Assembly (NCBI RefSeq): GCF_017948245.1
Contig: NZ_CP072865.1
Span: 3,807,501-3,871,500, forward strand
From: Rhizobium sp. NLR16a
GTDB taxonomy: Bacteria; Pseudomonadota; Alphaproteobacteria; Rhizobiales; Rhizobiaceae
Length of the DNA: 64,000 nucleotides
Reading direction: 5' to 3'
The translations under genes and the position numbers were made by a program. Below, one piece after another: positions 16,105-25,326 of the stretch (positions within the stretch are counted from its first letter, which is position 1; each line of letters starts with the position of its first letter). Under the pieces are notes generated by a model that did no database searches, was not told where the DNA came from, and worked only from the letters and a program-made list of their open reading frames with translations.

Positions 16105-17204
16105 TGCGCCTTTGGCACCCCTTGCTCTGCCTCACTCTGATCGGCCTCGCCACATCGGGGGCCGCCCAGACCGCCGCGCCTCCGGCAGGGTTGAACGAGG
16201 ATGCCGTTCCCGCCGTCTTGCAGCGCGCCGTCGACGAGGTGATCCGCCCCGGCTATCGCAACATGCAGCAATCGGCCGCCCGGCTGACGACGGCGATGAA
16301 GGATCTCTGCGACGGCGGCACGCAGCAAACGCTCGACAAAGCGAAATCGGCCTTCGACGACACGATCCGCTACTGGTCGATCATCGAGATCGTCCAGACC
16401 GGGCCCGTTATCCAGGACAATCTCTTCGAGCACATCCTGTTCTATCCCGACCGCAAGGGTGTCGGCTTGAGGCAGGTGCAGGCGCTGATCGCCAAGGCCG
16501 ATCCGAAGGACGCGACCGTCGATGCGATCGCCGGCAAGAGTGTGGCGCTGCAGGGCCTGACAGCGCTGGAATATGTGCTCTACGGCAACGGCTCGGAGGA
16601 CCTCGTCAAGCAGAAGGGCGGCTTCCGCTGCCTTTACGGCGCAGCGGTCGCCGGCAATATCCAGCGTGAGGCCGGCGAAGTCGTCGCTGCCTGGGAAAAA
16701 CCCGATGGCGTGCAGGCGAGCTGGAAACATCCGGGCCCGCAGAGCAATGATTTCATGGACAACAAGGAAGCCGTGACCGCACTGCTCGGCATTCTCGTCC
16801 ACGGTGCGGAGAATGTCCGCGATCAGCGGCTGGAGCAGTTCTACAAGGGCAAGGACACCGCGCCGCGCCCGCGCATGGCCATCTACTGGCGTTCGAAGAA
16901 CACCTGGAAAGCGATGGCTGCCAATCTGGAAGGCCTGCGCACGCTCTGGCAGAAGGCCGGCATGGCCGAGCTTCTGCCGGCAGACAAGCGGTCGGTTGCC
17001 GCCTCGATCGACGCGGATTTCAAATCGCTGCTCGACAGCGTGCCGAAGCTCAATCCCGACATCGACGTCGCCGTGAGCGATGCCGAGAAGGCCAAGCTCG
17101 ATGCGCTGCTTGCCGACAGCCGCCAGCTGATTACCAGTATAAGCGACGAATATGGCTCGGCCATCGGCCTGTCGGCCGGCTTTTCCTTTTCGGACGGAGA
17201 CTGA
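16104..17204 (+). CDS. Second imelysin-family periplasmic protein
   Basis: The 366-residue product starts at the ATG at 16104, overlapping the di-haem stop by one base. A signal peptide, MRLWHPLLCLTLIGLATSGA, precedes a cleavage near AAQ. The imelysin-like features are VLQRAVDEVIRPGYRNMQQS (about residues 31-50) and the ALQGLTALEYVLYGNG segment (about 151-166), which corresponds to GxHxxE in the family but with different residues. Two genes of the same family in one operon suggest a heteromeric or sequential metal-handling system. Iron involvement follows from the family and cassette, not from a seen metal site. Confidence 0.88.
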   Translation: MRLWHPLLCLTLIGLATSGAAQTAAPPAGLNEDAVPAVLQRAVDEVIRPGYRNMQQSAARLTTAMKDLCDGGTQQTLDKAKSAFDDTIRYWSIIEIVQTGPVIQDNLFEHILFYPDRKGVGLRQVQALIAKADPKDATVDAIAGKSVALQGLTALEYVLYGNGSEDLVKQKGGFRCLYGAAVAGNIQREAGEVVAAWEKPDGVQASWKHPGPQSNDFMDNKEAVTALLGILVHGAENVRDQRLEQFYKGKDTAPRPRMAIYWRSKNTWKAMAANLEGLRTLWQKAGMAELLPADKRSVAASIDADFKSLLDSVPKLNPDIDVAVSDAEKAKLDALLADSRQLITSISDEYGSAIGLSAGFSFSDGD

Positions 17205-17208
17205 AGCG

Positions 17209-18306
17209 ATGATACGAAGCACCACGATCGATCGACGCAGCTTCGTCAAGGCGGCAGGGATCGGCTTCCTTGCGGCCTTGACGCCAAGGTCGCTGATGGC
17301 GTTGGAGCGCTCGGACGCCGTCTATGCCTCGGGCATTCGCGCCGCCGACGGCTCCTTTGCCATCGCGACGGTGACGGAACGCGGCGAGATCATCGATCAG
17401 GTGGCGCTTCCCGCCCGGGCTCACGGCATGGCCTTCAGCGCCGCCACCGGCAAGACCGTCGCCTTTGCGCGCCGGCCCGGCACCTATGCGATGATCTTCG
17501 ATCCGCGGAATAAGGGTCAGCCGATCGTCATCAGCTCCCGGGACGACCGGCATTTCTACGGCCACGGCGTCTTCTCGCCCGACGGCCGCATTCTCTACGC
17601 CAGCGAGAACGATTTCGACGCCAACCGCGGCATGATCGGAATCTACGATGCGACCGACCGCTTCACCCGCATCGGCGAATTCGAGACCTACGGCATCGGC
17701 CCGCACGACATGACCGTTTCCGATGACGGACGCCTGCTCATCGTTGCCAATGGCGGCATCGAGACGCATCCGGATTTCGGCCGCACCAAGCTCAATCTCG
17801 GGGCGATGCAGCCATCGCTTGTGCTGATCGATGCGGCGACGGGCGCGTTGATCGAAAAACATGTGCTGCCGGCCGAATGGTCGCAGCTGTCGACCCGCCA
17901 CGTCGACCTCGACGGCGACGGCCGCATCTGGTTCGCCTGCCAGTATGAAGGCCACCGCAAGGACCTGCCGCCGCTTGTCGGTCATTTCGCCAAGGGCGAA
18001 GATCTTTCCTTCGTCGAGCTGCCGGAAGAGACGACGCGCAGGCTTGCCAACTACGTCGGCGCGATCGCCGTCAATCGCAGCGAAGGCCTCGTCGGCATCA
18101 CCTCCCCGAAAGGCGGCGCCTCGGTGACGATCGACGCGAAAACCGGCAAGGTGCTGGCCGAGACGGTCGTTGCGGATGCCGCGGGCATCGCGCCGGCAAG
18201 AGAGGGCTTTGCCGTCTCCTCCTATGATGGCGACTTCCTGTCGACCCGCAGCGCCGTCGCCTGGGATCAGCACATCGTTCGGATCTCTCAGCCGACGCGC
18301 GCATAG
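17209..18306 (+). CDS. DUF1513 family protein with twin-arginine signal
   Basis: The 365-residue protein starts at the ATG at 17209, 4 bp after the imelysin stop. The N-terminus IDRRSFVKAAGIGFLAAL is a twin-arginine export signal, which implies folded export to the periplasm. The rest is a beta-propeller-like DUF1513 protein with repeats such as FSPDGRILYASEND and GIGPHDMTVSDDGRLLIVANGG that resemble WD/YVTN blades. It ends the imelysin cassette. Its 3' end overlaps the convergent DUF2252 gene by 19 bp. DUF1513 is a recurrent partner of imelysin genes; its biochemical role is unknown. Confidence 0.88.
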   Translation: MIRSTTIDRRSFVKAAGIGFLAALTPRSLMALERSDAVYASGIRAADGSFAIATVTERGEIIDQVALPARAHGMAFSAATGKTVAFARRPGTYAMIFDPRNKGQPIVISSRDDRHFYGHGVFSPDGRILYASENDFDANRGMIGIYDATDRFTRIGEFETYGIGPHDMTVSDDGRLLIVANGGIETHPDFGRTKLNLGAMQPSLVLIDAATGALIEKHVLPAEWSQLSTRHVDLDGDGRIWFACQYEGHRKDLPPLVGHFAKGEDLSFVELPEETTRRLANYVGAIAVNRSEGLVGITSPKGGASVTIDAKTGKVLAETVVADAAGIAPAREGFAVSSYDGDFLSTRSAVAWDQHIVRISQPTRA

Positions 18307-19364
18307 GCCTTCTGCTCGGCACTGATCGCCGACGCCGCGGCCCTTGCCGCTTCATGCAGCCATTCGGTCCCGCGCACCCGCAGATCGTCCAGGATCGCCA
18401 CCGCCGCCGTCGGATCGTCGGAATGGCAGTTGGCGATCTCAAAGCCCATCAGCTCGAGCATCGTCGGCGCAAGCAGGATTTCCGGGTGCTTGTCGATCTC
18501 GATCTTGCGGCTGTTCGGCGAGAGCCGGCGCAGGAGGATATGCCCGGAGACGGTATAGTGAGGATCGGCCGAGCGCATACGCCCTCCGGCAATCTTGTCC
18601 GCATGGATCGTCCCGTGCTGCGGCCCGTGGCAAAGCGACCAGGCCGACTGCACCAGCGCCTTCGCCTCGCGCAGAACCGGCCCGCCCTGCCATTCGCAAT
18701 AGGCGACGAAACGTGGCCGACCGAGACTGCCGGTGCCGGCGCGATGCGGCTTGGCCACGAAGCGACCTGAGCCGGATGGCAATGCACCGGTAAGCGCCTT
18801 GATATAGGCGGGAGGCGCCGGTTTCTCGCCGGGACGCAGGGTCTCGTATTTCTCCCAAAATTCCCGGCGTTCGGCATTCGGCAGCACCAATGCCTTGCGG
18901 AGCCATTTGTAGTCGCGCTCGAGGATGACGGGCAGCGGATTCTCAAGGCCCCTGCGATAGCCGGTGAGGATCAGTTCGCCGACCATGCGGACGGACGGGC
19001 CGTTGTCGCCGCGCGCCAGGATGGCGCTTGCCGCCAGACGAACGAGGTCGAGCGCATAAGGCATGACCGCCGCGTCGTCGAAATCATTGACGCCCCAGAC
19101 AAGCCGGCCCTCGACGTCGCGCCAGGTGCCGAAATTTTCCAGATGCATATCGCCGACTGCCAGCACTTCAGGCGCACCTGCGAGGTCCGGGCAGATATCG
19201 AGGATGGTTTCGCACCAGCGCCAATAGGTGGCGCGCAGGAAGACGAACGCGTTGCTGCGCATCTTCTTGTGCTTCTCCCGCAGATCCTTCTTGACGAGAT
19301 CGTTGCCGAGTTCGCCAGCCAGCCAGTTCTCGAAATTCCGCACCGATTGCGATATCGTCGTCAT
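18288..19364 (-). CDS. DUF2252 family protein
   Basis: The 358-residue protein belongs to DUF2252, proteins distantly similar to kinase-like folds and of unknown role. The family region VGDMHLENFGTWRD (about residues 70-83) followed by NDFDDAAVMPYALDLVRLA (about 92-110) gives the acidic metal-type motif DxDD. There is no signal peptide. The start ATG at 19364 lies in a 240-bp divergent region shared with a thioesterase gene. The 3' end overlaps DUF1513 in convergent orientation by 19 bp, which can cause antisense interference. No further assignment is possible. Confidence 0.85.
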   Translation of the reverse strand: MTTISQSVRNFENWLAGELGNDLVKKDLREKHKKMRSNAFVFLRATYWRWCETILDICPDLAGAPEVLAVGDMHLENFGTWRDVEGRLVWGVNDFDDAAVMPYALDLVRLAASAILARGDNGPSVRMVGELILTGYRRGLENPLPVILERDYKWLRKALVLPNAERREFWEKYETLRPGEKPAPPAYIKALTGALPSGSGRFVAKPHRAGTGSLGRPRFVAYCEWQGGPVLREAKALVQSAWSLCHGPQHGTIHADKIAGGRMRSADPHYTVSGHILLRRLSPNSRKIEIDKHPEILLAPTMLELMGFEIANCHSDDPTAAVAILDDLRVRGTEWLHEAARAAASAISAEQKAYARVG

Positions 19365-19605
19365 GCCGCTGATGCACCATCATTTCGAGTTCGACGCGAG
19401 AATACGCGCTCCGCGCGAGGCTGCAATCGCCATTGCACGGTTTCGGTGGTGCTGATGAAGCAGGCTTGTGGAGCGACGGCACGGCGAAAGGTTGCCCCAG
19501 CGACACGGTTTCCGGTTTCCGGCGGCACCGGCACGGATTTCGGCAAGGTCCAGCTTGTCGAATCCGGCCCGTCATGCCACTTTCCCGGCTTCGAGAGGGG
19601 CAGCC

Positions 19606-20055
19606 ATGAGCGAGACTGACAGGGGCGATTTCCGCGCGCGAATCCGCCGCAATTTTGCGCGCCAGGCGGCGATGCAGACGATCGGCGCGGAGCTGACGCG
19701 CGTCGAGCACGGCGTCGTCGAGATCGAGCTTCCCTTCGACGTCAAACTGACACAGCAGCACGGCATCCTGCATGCGGGCATCATTTCGGCGGCGCTGGAT
19801 TCGGCCTGCGGCTTTGCGGCCTACAGCCTCATCGATCCCGAGGCCTCGATCCTGACGATCGAGTTCAAAGTCAACCTGATGTCGCCGGGGCGTGGCGAGC
19901 GCTTCCTGTTTCGCGGCGAAATCACCAAACCCGGCTCCACCATTATCGTCGCCGACGGGCGAGGCTACGCGATCAGCGACGGGCCGGCGAAACTCATCGC
20001 CTCCATGACCGGAACGATGATGGTCATCCGCGGCAGAGAAGGAATCACAGGATGA
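19606..20055 (+). CDS. PaaI-family acyl-CoA thioesterase (hotdog fold)
   Basis: I place the start at the ATG at 19606, preceded by GAGAGGGG, which gives 149 residues of hotdog thioesterase; a longer upstream frame lacks similarity. The core signature QQHGILHAGIISAALDSACG (about residues 49-68) is the PaaI-type catalytic loop. ILTIEFKVNLMSPGRGERF (about 83-101) forms the second conserved strand pair. Such enzymes hydrolyse acyl- or aryl-CoA. Its last bases overlap the nucleosidase start by 4 bp (ATGA), so they are co-translated. The acyl substrate is unknown. Confidence 0.9.
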   Translation: MSETDRGDFRARIRRNFARQAAMQTIGAELTRVEHGVVEIELPFDVKLTQQHGILHAGIISAALDSACGFAAYSLIDPEASILTIEFKVNLMSPGRGERFLFRGEITKPGSTIIVADGRGYAISDGPAKLIASMTGTMMVIRGREGITG

Positions 20056-20690
20056 AGTTCGAGCTGAAGTCGGTCGCAGGAAAATCCATGCTTTTCGTCA
20101 TGGCGGCGGAGGCCGAATACGGCTCCTTCCTGCGTTCGCGCATCGAACCCTTGATGACCGGCGTCGGCCCGGTCGAGGCGGCGGTCGCGCTGACCAAGAC
20201 CCTGGCACGGCTGGATGCGGCCGACGACCTGCCGGATCTCGTGGTTTCGCTTGGCTCGGCCGGTTCGGCGAAACTGGAGCAGACCGAAGTCTATCAGGTG
20301 AGCTCGGTCTCCTATCGCGACATGGACGCTTCGCCGCTCGGTTTCGAAAAGGGTAGGACGCCGTTTCTCGACCTGCCCGCGGCGCTCGAGCTGCCGCTGC
20401 GCATCCCCGGCATTCCCGAAGCAAGCCTTTCCACCGGCGGCAACGTCATCTCGGGCGCCGCCTATAGCGACATCGACGCCGACATGGTCGACATGGAGAC
20501 TTATGCAGTGCTGCGCGCCTGCCAGGGCTACAAGCTGCCGCTGATCGGCCTGCGCGGCATTTCCGACGGTGCGGTCGAACTGCAGCATATCTCCGGCTGG
20601 ACAGAATATCTGCATATCGTCGATCGCAAGCTCTCCTACGGCGTCGACAGCCTGTTCACGGCGCTGGAGGACGGGGTTTTCTGGTTTTAG
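20052..20690 (+). CDS. 5'-methylthioadenosine/S-adenosylhomocysteine nucleosidase
   Basis: The 212-residue protein is an MTA/SAH nucleosidase-like enzyme (PNP/UDP phosphorylase superfamily) that hydrolyses adenine from MTA or S-adenosylhomocysteine, in methionine salvage and autoinducer metabolism. Segments are FVMAAEAEYGSFL (about residues 15-27), TGVGPVEAAVALTK (about 36-49), LVVSLGSAGS (about 61-70) and the substrate-contacting MVDMETYAVLRACQ (about 145-158), with the catalytic Asp in LRGISDGA (about 168-175). It is shorter than typical (about 230). It overlaps the thioesterase start by 4 bp. Confidence 0.9.
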   Translation: MKFELKSVAGKSMLFVMAAEAEYGSFLRSRIEPLMTGVGPVEAAVALTKTLARLDAADDLPDLVVSLGSAGSAKLEQTEVYQVSSVSYRDMDASPLGFEKGRTPFLDLPAALELPLRIPGIPEASLSTGGNVISGAAYSDIDADMVDMETYAVLRACQGYKLPLIGLRGISDGAVELQHISGWTEYLHIVDRKLSYGVDSLFTALEDGVFWF

Positions 20691-20700
20691 AGTTCAGCGC

Positions 20701-20722
20701 CGCGCGTCTTCTCCGACGCGCG
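20701..20722 (+). terminator. Hairpin after the nucleosidase gene
   Basis: CGCGCGTC (20701-20708) pairs with GACGCGCG (20715-20722) around TTCTCC, 10 bp past the stop. An A-rich rather than U-rich stretch follows, so it is at best a weak terminator ahead of guaA. Confidence 0.5.
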
Positions 20723-20802
20723 GGGACAATCGGAACAATAAAAACTCGACGCCGCCGATTTCCCGGATTGCCAGGCGAAGCGCTTTTCTTTAAAGCCTCG
20801 CC

Positions 20803-22365
20803 ATGACCCAGACAGCACATCCCGACTCCGTTCTCATCGTCGATTTCGGCAGCCAGGTGACCCAGCTCATCGCACGGCGCGTGCGCGAGGCCGGCGTCTA
20901 TTGCGAGATCGTTCCCTTTCAATCCGCCGAAGAGGGCTTCAAGCGCCTGCAGCCGAAGGCGGTGATTCTGTCCGGCAGTCCGGCTTCGACGGTCGACGAA
21001 GGGTCGCCGCGAGCACCCCAGATCATCTTCGACAGCGGCCTGCCGCTCTTCGGCATCTGCTACGGTCAGCAGACGATGTGCATGCAGCTCGGCGGCAAGG
21101 TCGAAAGCGGCCATCACCGCGAATTCGGCCGCGCCTTCCTCGACGTCGACAAGGACTGCCAGCTGTTCGAAGGCCTCTGGTCCTCCGGTTCGCGCCATCA
21201 GGTGTGGATGAGCCATGGCGACCGCGTCACGGCGCTGCCGGATGGTTTCGAGGTGGTCGCCACCTCTTCCAATGCGCCCTTCGCCTTCATCGCCGACGAG
21301 AAGCGCAAATATTACGGCGTGCAGTTCCATCCGGAGGTCGTCCATACGCCCGACGGCGCCAAGCTGATCGGCAACTTCATTCACAATGTCGCGGGCATCA
21401 AGGGTGACTGGTCGATGTCGGCCTATCGCCAGAAGGCGGTCGAAGAGATCCGCAAGCAGGTGGGCGACAAGCGCGTCATCTGCGCGCTTTCGGGCGGCGT
21501 CGACAGCTCCGTCGCGGCGCTGCTGATCCATGAGGCCGTCGGCGACCAGCTGACCTGCATCCTCGTCGACCACGGCCTGATGCGCAAGGACGAGGCGGCC
21601 AATGTCGTCGCCATGTTCCGCGAGCATTACAATCTGCACCTCCTGCATGTCGATGCGTCGGACCGTTTCATCGGCGAGCTCGAAGGCGTCAGCGATCCGG
21701 AGACCAAGCGTAAGATCATCGGCCGGCTCTTCATCGAGACCTTCGAGGAAGAGGCGAAGAAGCTCGGCGGCGCCGATTTCCTCGGCCAGGGCACGCTCTA
21801 TCCCGACGTCATCGAGAGCGTTTCCTTCACCGGCGGCCCGTCGGTGACGATCAAGTCGCATCACAATGTCGGCGGCTTGCCGGAGCGCATGAAGATGCAG
21901 CTCGTCGAGCCGCTGCGCGAACTCTTCAAGGATGAGGTGCGCGCGCTCGGCCGCGAGCTCGGCCTGCCCGACAGCTTCATCGGCCGCCATCCCTTCCCCG
22001 GTCCGGGCCTTGCGATCCGTTGCCCCGGCGGCATCACCCGCGAGAAGCTGGAGATCCTGCGCGAAGCCGATGCGATCTATCTCGACGAAATCCGCAAGGC
22101 CGGGCTCTACGACGCCATCTGGCAGGCCTTCGCCGTGCTGCTGCCCGTCCAGACCGTCGGCGTCATGGGCGACGGACGCACCTACGAATTCGTCTGCGCA
22201 TTGCGCGCCGTCACGTCAGTCGACGGCATGACGGCGGATTTCTACCACTACGACATGGAATTCCTCGGCCGCGCCGCCACTCGCATCATCAACGAGGTGC
22301 GCGGCATCAACCGCGTGGTCTACGACGTCACATCGAAGCCGCCCGGCACGATCGAATGGGAATGA
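20803..22365 (+). CDS. guaA: GMP synthase (glutamine-hydrolysing)
   Basis: The 520-residue enzyme converts XMP to GMP using glutamine and ATP. The N-terminal class I amidotransferase has the nucleophile cysteine in [12 protein letters not shown] (about residues 83-94) and the histidine in [13 protein letters not shown] (about 169-181). The ATP-pyrophosphatase P-loop is [15 protein letters not shown] (about 227-241). The dimerisation domain ends in [11 protein letters not shown], the usual GuaA C-terminus. Length is normal (about 520). The preceding 110 bp contain a hairpin and AT-rich DNA, suggesting its own promoter. Confidence 0.98.
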   Translation: MTQTAHPDSVLIVDFGSQVTQLIARRVREAGVYCEIVPFQSAEEGFKRLQPKAVILSGSPASTVDEGSPRAPQIIFDSGLPLFGICYGQQTMCMQLGGKVESGHHREFGRAFLDVDKDCQLFEGLWSSGSRHQVWMSHGDRVTALPDGFEVVATSSNAPFAFIADEKRKYYGVQFHPEVVHTPDGAKLIGNFIHNVAGIKGDWSMSAYRQKAVEEIRKQVGDKRVICALSGGVDSSVAALLIHEAVGDQLTCILVDHGLMRKDEAANVVAMFREHYNLHLLHVDASDRFIGELEGVSDPETKRKIIGRLFIETFEEEAKKLGGADFLGQGTLYPDVIESVSFTGGPSVTIKSHHNVGGLPERMKMQLVEPLRELFKDEVRALGRELGLPDSFIGRHPFPGPGLAIRCPGGITREKLEILREADAIYLDEIRKAGLYDAIWQAFAVLLPVQTVGVMGDGRTYEFVCALRAVTSVDGMTADFYHYDMEFLGRAATRIINEVRGINRVVYDVTSKPPGTIEWE

Positions 22366-22390
22366 GGGCAGAAGCCGCCGTCCGAGACCG

Positions 22391-23030
22391 CTATTTCAGC
22401 GGCAGAAACAGCTCCGCCACCGCCTCATGCTCCGGCACCTCCGGGAAGAAGCTTAGCCGCTGGCAATAGATCGGGAAATCGCGTGCTTGCTCGCCGCTCG
22501 CCGGAAGCCAGTCGCGATAAAGGTAGAGTGCCGGCCTCCAGATTATCGGTATTGCCGAGGACGCGCAGCACCGCGCAGCGCCCGCCGGGGATCTCGCCGG
22601 CTTTGATCCCTTCGCCCGCCTCGATCGGCCGGCTGGTCCCCACGCAGAGGTCGACGCTATAATCGGCAGGCTCAGCAGGGCGCCGTTCTGAACGCCAGAC
22701 GTTGAAGGTCGGACTTGTCCTGGGGTGCAGACCGGCGGCCTTGCGCCAGGCGATGAACCGCTGGATGGTGGCGGCGAGCATCGCCGGGTCACCCCGATGC
22801 TGCATGATCGCCACCGGCGTGGGCGGCACATTGCGGATCGTCATGTCGTTGGGGGTAAAAGTCTTCTGCATCAGCTTGCTCCTGGCGTTGCCGAGAGGTC
22901 CGAAGGCCGCAAGCCACGGCTCCCAGTCGGGAGACTTCCGGAACGACGAAGGCGATTGACCGAACCTTTGCCGAAAGGCGCGGGCGAAAGCATCCGGTGC
23001 GGTGTAGCCGGCCTTCATCGTATAGCCAAA
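22391..23030 (-). pseudogene. Broken AraC/GyrI-type transcriptional regulator
   Basis: A regulator remnant. The N-terminal part keeps only the second AraC helix-turn-helix, KAGYTAPDAFARAFRQRFGQ; the first helix-turn-helix is missing upstream. A GyrI-like effector domain follows, with NVPPTPVAIMQHRGD and the VLRVLGNTDNLEA end. There the frame breaks: the expected continuation, LYLYRDWLPASGEQARDFPIY through PEVPEHEAVAELFLPLK, lies in another frame. Reading on from GAGGCC needs one base skipped at about 22531-22536, so an extra base fits. It probably cannot make a normal DNA-binding protein, unless the shift is a sequencing error. It sits divergent to the dihydrofolate-reductase-like gene. Confidence 0.8.
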
Positions 23031-23125
23031 AACCAATTGCAAATTAAAATCAGTTGATCTAGCCTGTTTCCTATCGGTGCGCAGCCGAACGCACGTGGAT
23101 GCTCCGTTCAAAAAGGGAAGTTGGC

Positions 23126-23629
23126 ATGGCCAAGCTCGTATTCGGGATGAACCAGTCGCTGGACGGCTACGTCGACCACACGGCCTTCGGGCCAAGCCCC
23201 ATCCTCTTCCGCCACTTCGTCGAGCAGGCTCGGAGGCAGGCGGGCAGCGTCTACGGCCGCCGGATGTATGAGGTCATGCGTTATTGGGATGAGGATCATC
23301 CCGAGTGGAATGCAGAGGAACAGGCCTTTGCAGCGGCGTGGCGGAAGCAGCCGAAATGGGTGGTCTCGCGGTCATTGACGTCGGTCGGCCCCAACGCCAG
23401 CCTTGTCGGGGATGATCTCGAGGGCGCGATGCGCGCTCTAAAGGCCGAGCGTGACGGAGAGATCGAAGTTGCCGGGCCGGACCTGGCGCAAAGCCTTACC
23501 GGACTCGGCCTGATTGTCGTGCTTGGCCACGGCAAACCATATTTCGCCGGGCCCCGACCGCCGCTTCGTCTTGTGAGCCATAATCTGATCGACGAGAATG
23601 TGATCAAGCTCACCTATGTTCCTGCCTAA
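23126..23629 (+). CDS. Dihydrofolate reductase-like (RibD C-terminal) family protein
   Basis: The 167-residue protein starts at the ATG at 23126, with GGAAG about 7 nt upstream. It belongs to the RibD_C/dihydrofolate-reductase-like family: KLVFGMNQSLDGYVDH (residues 3-18), GSVYGRRMYEVMRYW (about 41-55) and KPKWV-type core strand WRKQPKWVVSRSL (about 72-84). Such proteins bind NADPH; substrates are mostly unknown. The divergent AraC/GyrI regulator remnant is its likely former regulator, since GyrI-type regulators are commonly next to this family. That link is inferred. Confidence 0.87.
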   Translation: MAKLVFGMNQSLDGYVDHTAFGPSPILFRHFVEQARRQAGSVYGRRMYEVMRYWDEDHPEWNAEEQAFAAAWRKQPKWVVSRSLTSVGPNASLVGDDLEGAMRALKAERDGEIEVAGPDLAQSLTGLGLIVVLGHGKPYFAGPRPPLRLVSHNLIDENVIKLTYVPA

Positions 23630-23675
23630 TGAGGAGCCGCAAGTGACGTTGCCGGCGAAGACGGAAGGCACGCAT

Positions 23676-23709
23676 AGGCCGGCCGAGGTTCAGTCACCAC
23701 GGCCGGCCT
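23676..23709. terminator. Perfect 10-bp hairpin between convergent genes
   Basis: AGGCCGGCCG (23676-23685) pairs with CGGCCGGCCT (23700-23709) around a 14-base loop. It sits midway between the dihydrofolate-reductase-like gene and the convergent YbhB-like gene, so it could stop both. The tails are only weakly U-rich. Confidence 0.6.
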
Positions 23710-23745
23710 TGATTGTGTAAGGACGTTGCGGATCCAGAGCCAGCT

Positions 23746-24291
23746 TCAGCGGCCGTAAGTCACCTCGATCGAGGCCTTGTCGAGCGTGTTGGCCCTGACA
23801 TAGAAGCCGACCATGGCGCCCGGCGCCGTCTCCGGAAGCGGAAGCTTGTCCACCTTGAGCGCGTAGACGGTGAACTGGTAGCGGTGCGGCTTATCGCCGG
23901 TCGGCGGGCATGCGCCGCCATATCCGGAAGTGCCAAAATCGGTGTGACCTTCCACGGCGCCTGCGGGAAGCTTCTTGCCACCACTTGCGCCGGTGGCAAT
24001 CTTCGAAATATCTGCGGGGATATTGAACACCGACCAATGCCACCAGCCGGAGCCTGTGGGCGCATCCGGATCGTATGCCATGACGGCGAAGCTCTTGGTA
24101 CCCTCGGGCGCGCCCGACCAGGCCAGTTCCGGCGAAATGTTTCCGCCCGAGCAGCCGAAGCCGTTGAAGACCTGCGCGTCGGCCATGGCCTTGCCGGCGG
24201 CTAGATCCTTCGAGGTGAGCTTCATTTCGGCGTGGGCGGCCGTGGCGCCGAAGACGGAGGCGGCCATAAGTGCTGCTGTGATCAAACGCAT
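23746..24291 (-). CDS. YbhB/YbcL family Raf-kinase-inhibitor-like protein, periplasmic
   Basis: The start ATG at 24291 follows AAGGAG and gives 181 residues with a Sec signal, MRLITAALMAASVFGATAAHA, so the protein is periplasmic. It is a PEBP-fold (YbhB) member: CSGGNISPELAWSGAP (about residues 46-61), FAVMAYDPDAPTGSGWWHW (about 66-84) with the conserved DPDAP ligand-pocket motif, and SGYGGACPPTGDKPHRYQF (about 119-137). E. coli YbhB binds small ligands; no enzymatic role is settled. It follows an AraC regulator gene by 38 bp on the same strand and may be co-transcribed with it. Confidence 0.9.
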   Translation of the reverse strand: MRLITAALMAASVFGATAAHAEMKLTSKDLAAGKAMADAQVFNGFGCSGGNISPELAWSGAPEGTKSFAVMAYDPDAPTGSGWWHWSVFNIPADISKIATGASGGKKLPAGAVEGHTDFGTSGYGGACPPTGDKPHRYQFTVYALKVDKLPLPETAPGAMVGFYVRANTLDKASIEVTYGR

Positions 24292-24329
24292 TGTTGTTCT
24301 CCTTGGTTGACGATGCCGGGAAACTATCG

Positions 24330-25184
24330 TCACCGCGCCAGCGCATCTGCCCCGCTCTGCTCAATTTCTGCCCCGATCCGCTCAAAGTGCTCGGGGCCGC
24401 TGCGTACATGACGCGGGCTGACGCCAAACCGCTCCTTGAAGCGTGCGGAAAATTGCGAAGGCGAATCGTAACCGACCTCCAGCGCAACCTGCGCCATCGG
24501 CAATGTCGTCGTCTGGATAAGCGCCAGAGCGCGGTTCATCCGGGTATCGCTCAAGACCTCGCTGAAGGCGGTATTCTCGGCGGAGAGCCTCCGCCTCAGC
24601 GTCGCCTCACTCATGTTGAACAAGCCCGCAGCATTCGCCAGCGTCCAGGCGCCGGCCGGATCAGCTTCGATCATCTGCCGCAGCCGGTCCTCAAGTCGAG
24701 GGCTTTCGCATCGGCCGAGCACCGCCCCGCAGAGCGCGAACCAGGTGACGAGTTCCATCAGACGGGCCTTGGCGATGGCGCCCGGAAGCCGCGCCAGATT
24801 GCCCGGCTGACTGCAATATTCGAACAAGGCAGCAGCTTCCTCCGGCAGCCTCGAGGTGCTGGCCGGAAGAGGCCGTGATGGCACGGCGACCGATCCCATC
24901 CTATCATAAGCGTCCTCGAAAAGCTGTCGCGGAATTGGAAGCGCCAGGGTCTGATATTTCTGCGGCGCCTTCGGAATGTTCTCCATCGTCAACGGCCGGT
25001 GGTCGGGCAAGAGGCCGTAATCGCCGGCCTCAAGGCGCAAAGGCTTGTCATCCGACATGACGATCTTCGTTCCAGACTGGACCTGGATCAGCAGCGGGCT
25101 GGTCGTGACGAGGCGATGGAAGCAGGCTCGCCCACCCTGGCGGATCAATGCCCTGGTCGGAATGGGAAAGACGTCGTCGAGCAT
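24330..25184 (-). CDS. AraC family transcriptional regulator
   Basis: The 284-residue protein has an N-terminal AraC-type sensing domain and a C-terminal pair of helix-turn-helix motifs: LANAAGLFNMSEATLRRRLS (about residues 183-202) and MAQVALEVGYDSPSQFSARF (about 231-250), followed by the RFGVSPRHVR motif. The start ATG at 25184 has GGAGA 5 nt upstream. Its likely target is itself or the downstream YbhB-like gene, 38 bp away. The inducer is unknown. No operator is obvious in the 142-bp gap to the LysR gene. Confidence 0.9.
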   Translation of the reverse strand: MLDDVFPIPTRALIRQGGRACFHRLVTTSPLLIQVQSGTKIVMSDDKPLRLEAGDYGLLPDHRPLTMENIPKAPQKYQTLALPIPRQLFEDAYDRMGSVAVPSRPLPASTSRLPEEAAALFEYCSQPGNLARLPGAIAKARLMELVTWFALCGAVLGRCESPRLEDRLRQMIEADPAGAWTLANAAGLFNMSEATLRRRLSAENTAFSEVLSDTRMNRALALIQTTTLPMAQVALEVGYDSPSQFSARFKERFGVSPRHVRSGPEHFERIGAEIEQSGADALAR

Positions 25185-25326
25185 ATTTTCTCCGCCAGCG
25201 GATGTTCAGAACGGCGACCGGAGGGGCCAGCATGACGTCGCCCGCTCGGCCATCGACTAGGTGCTCGGGAATACCAAAACCACATGCCGGCAGCAACCAT
25301 GCCAGCGGCACGGCACTTGATTAGGC

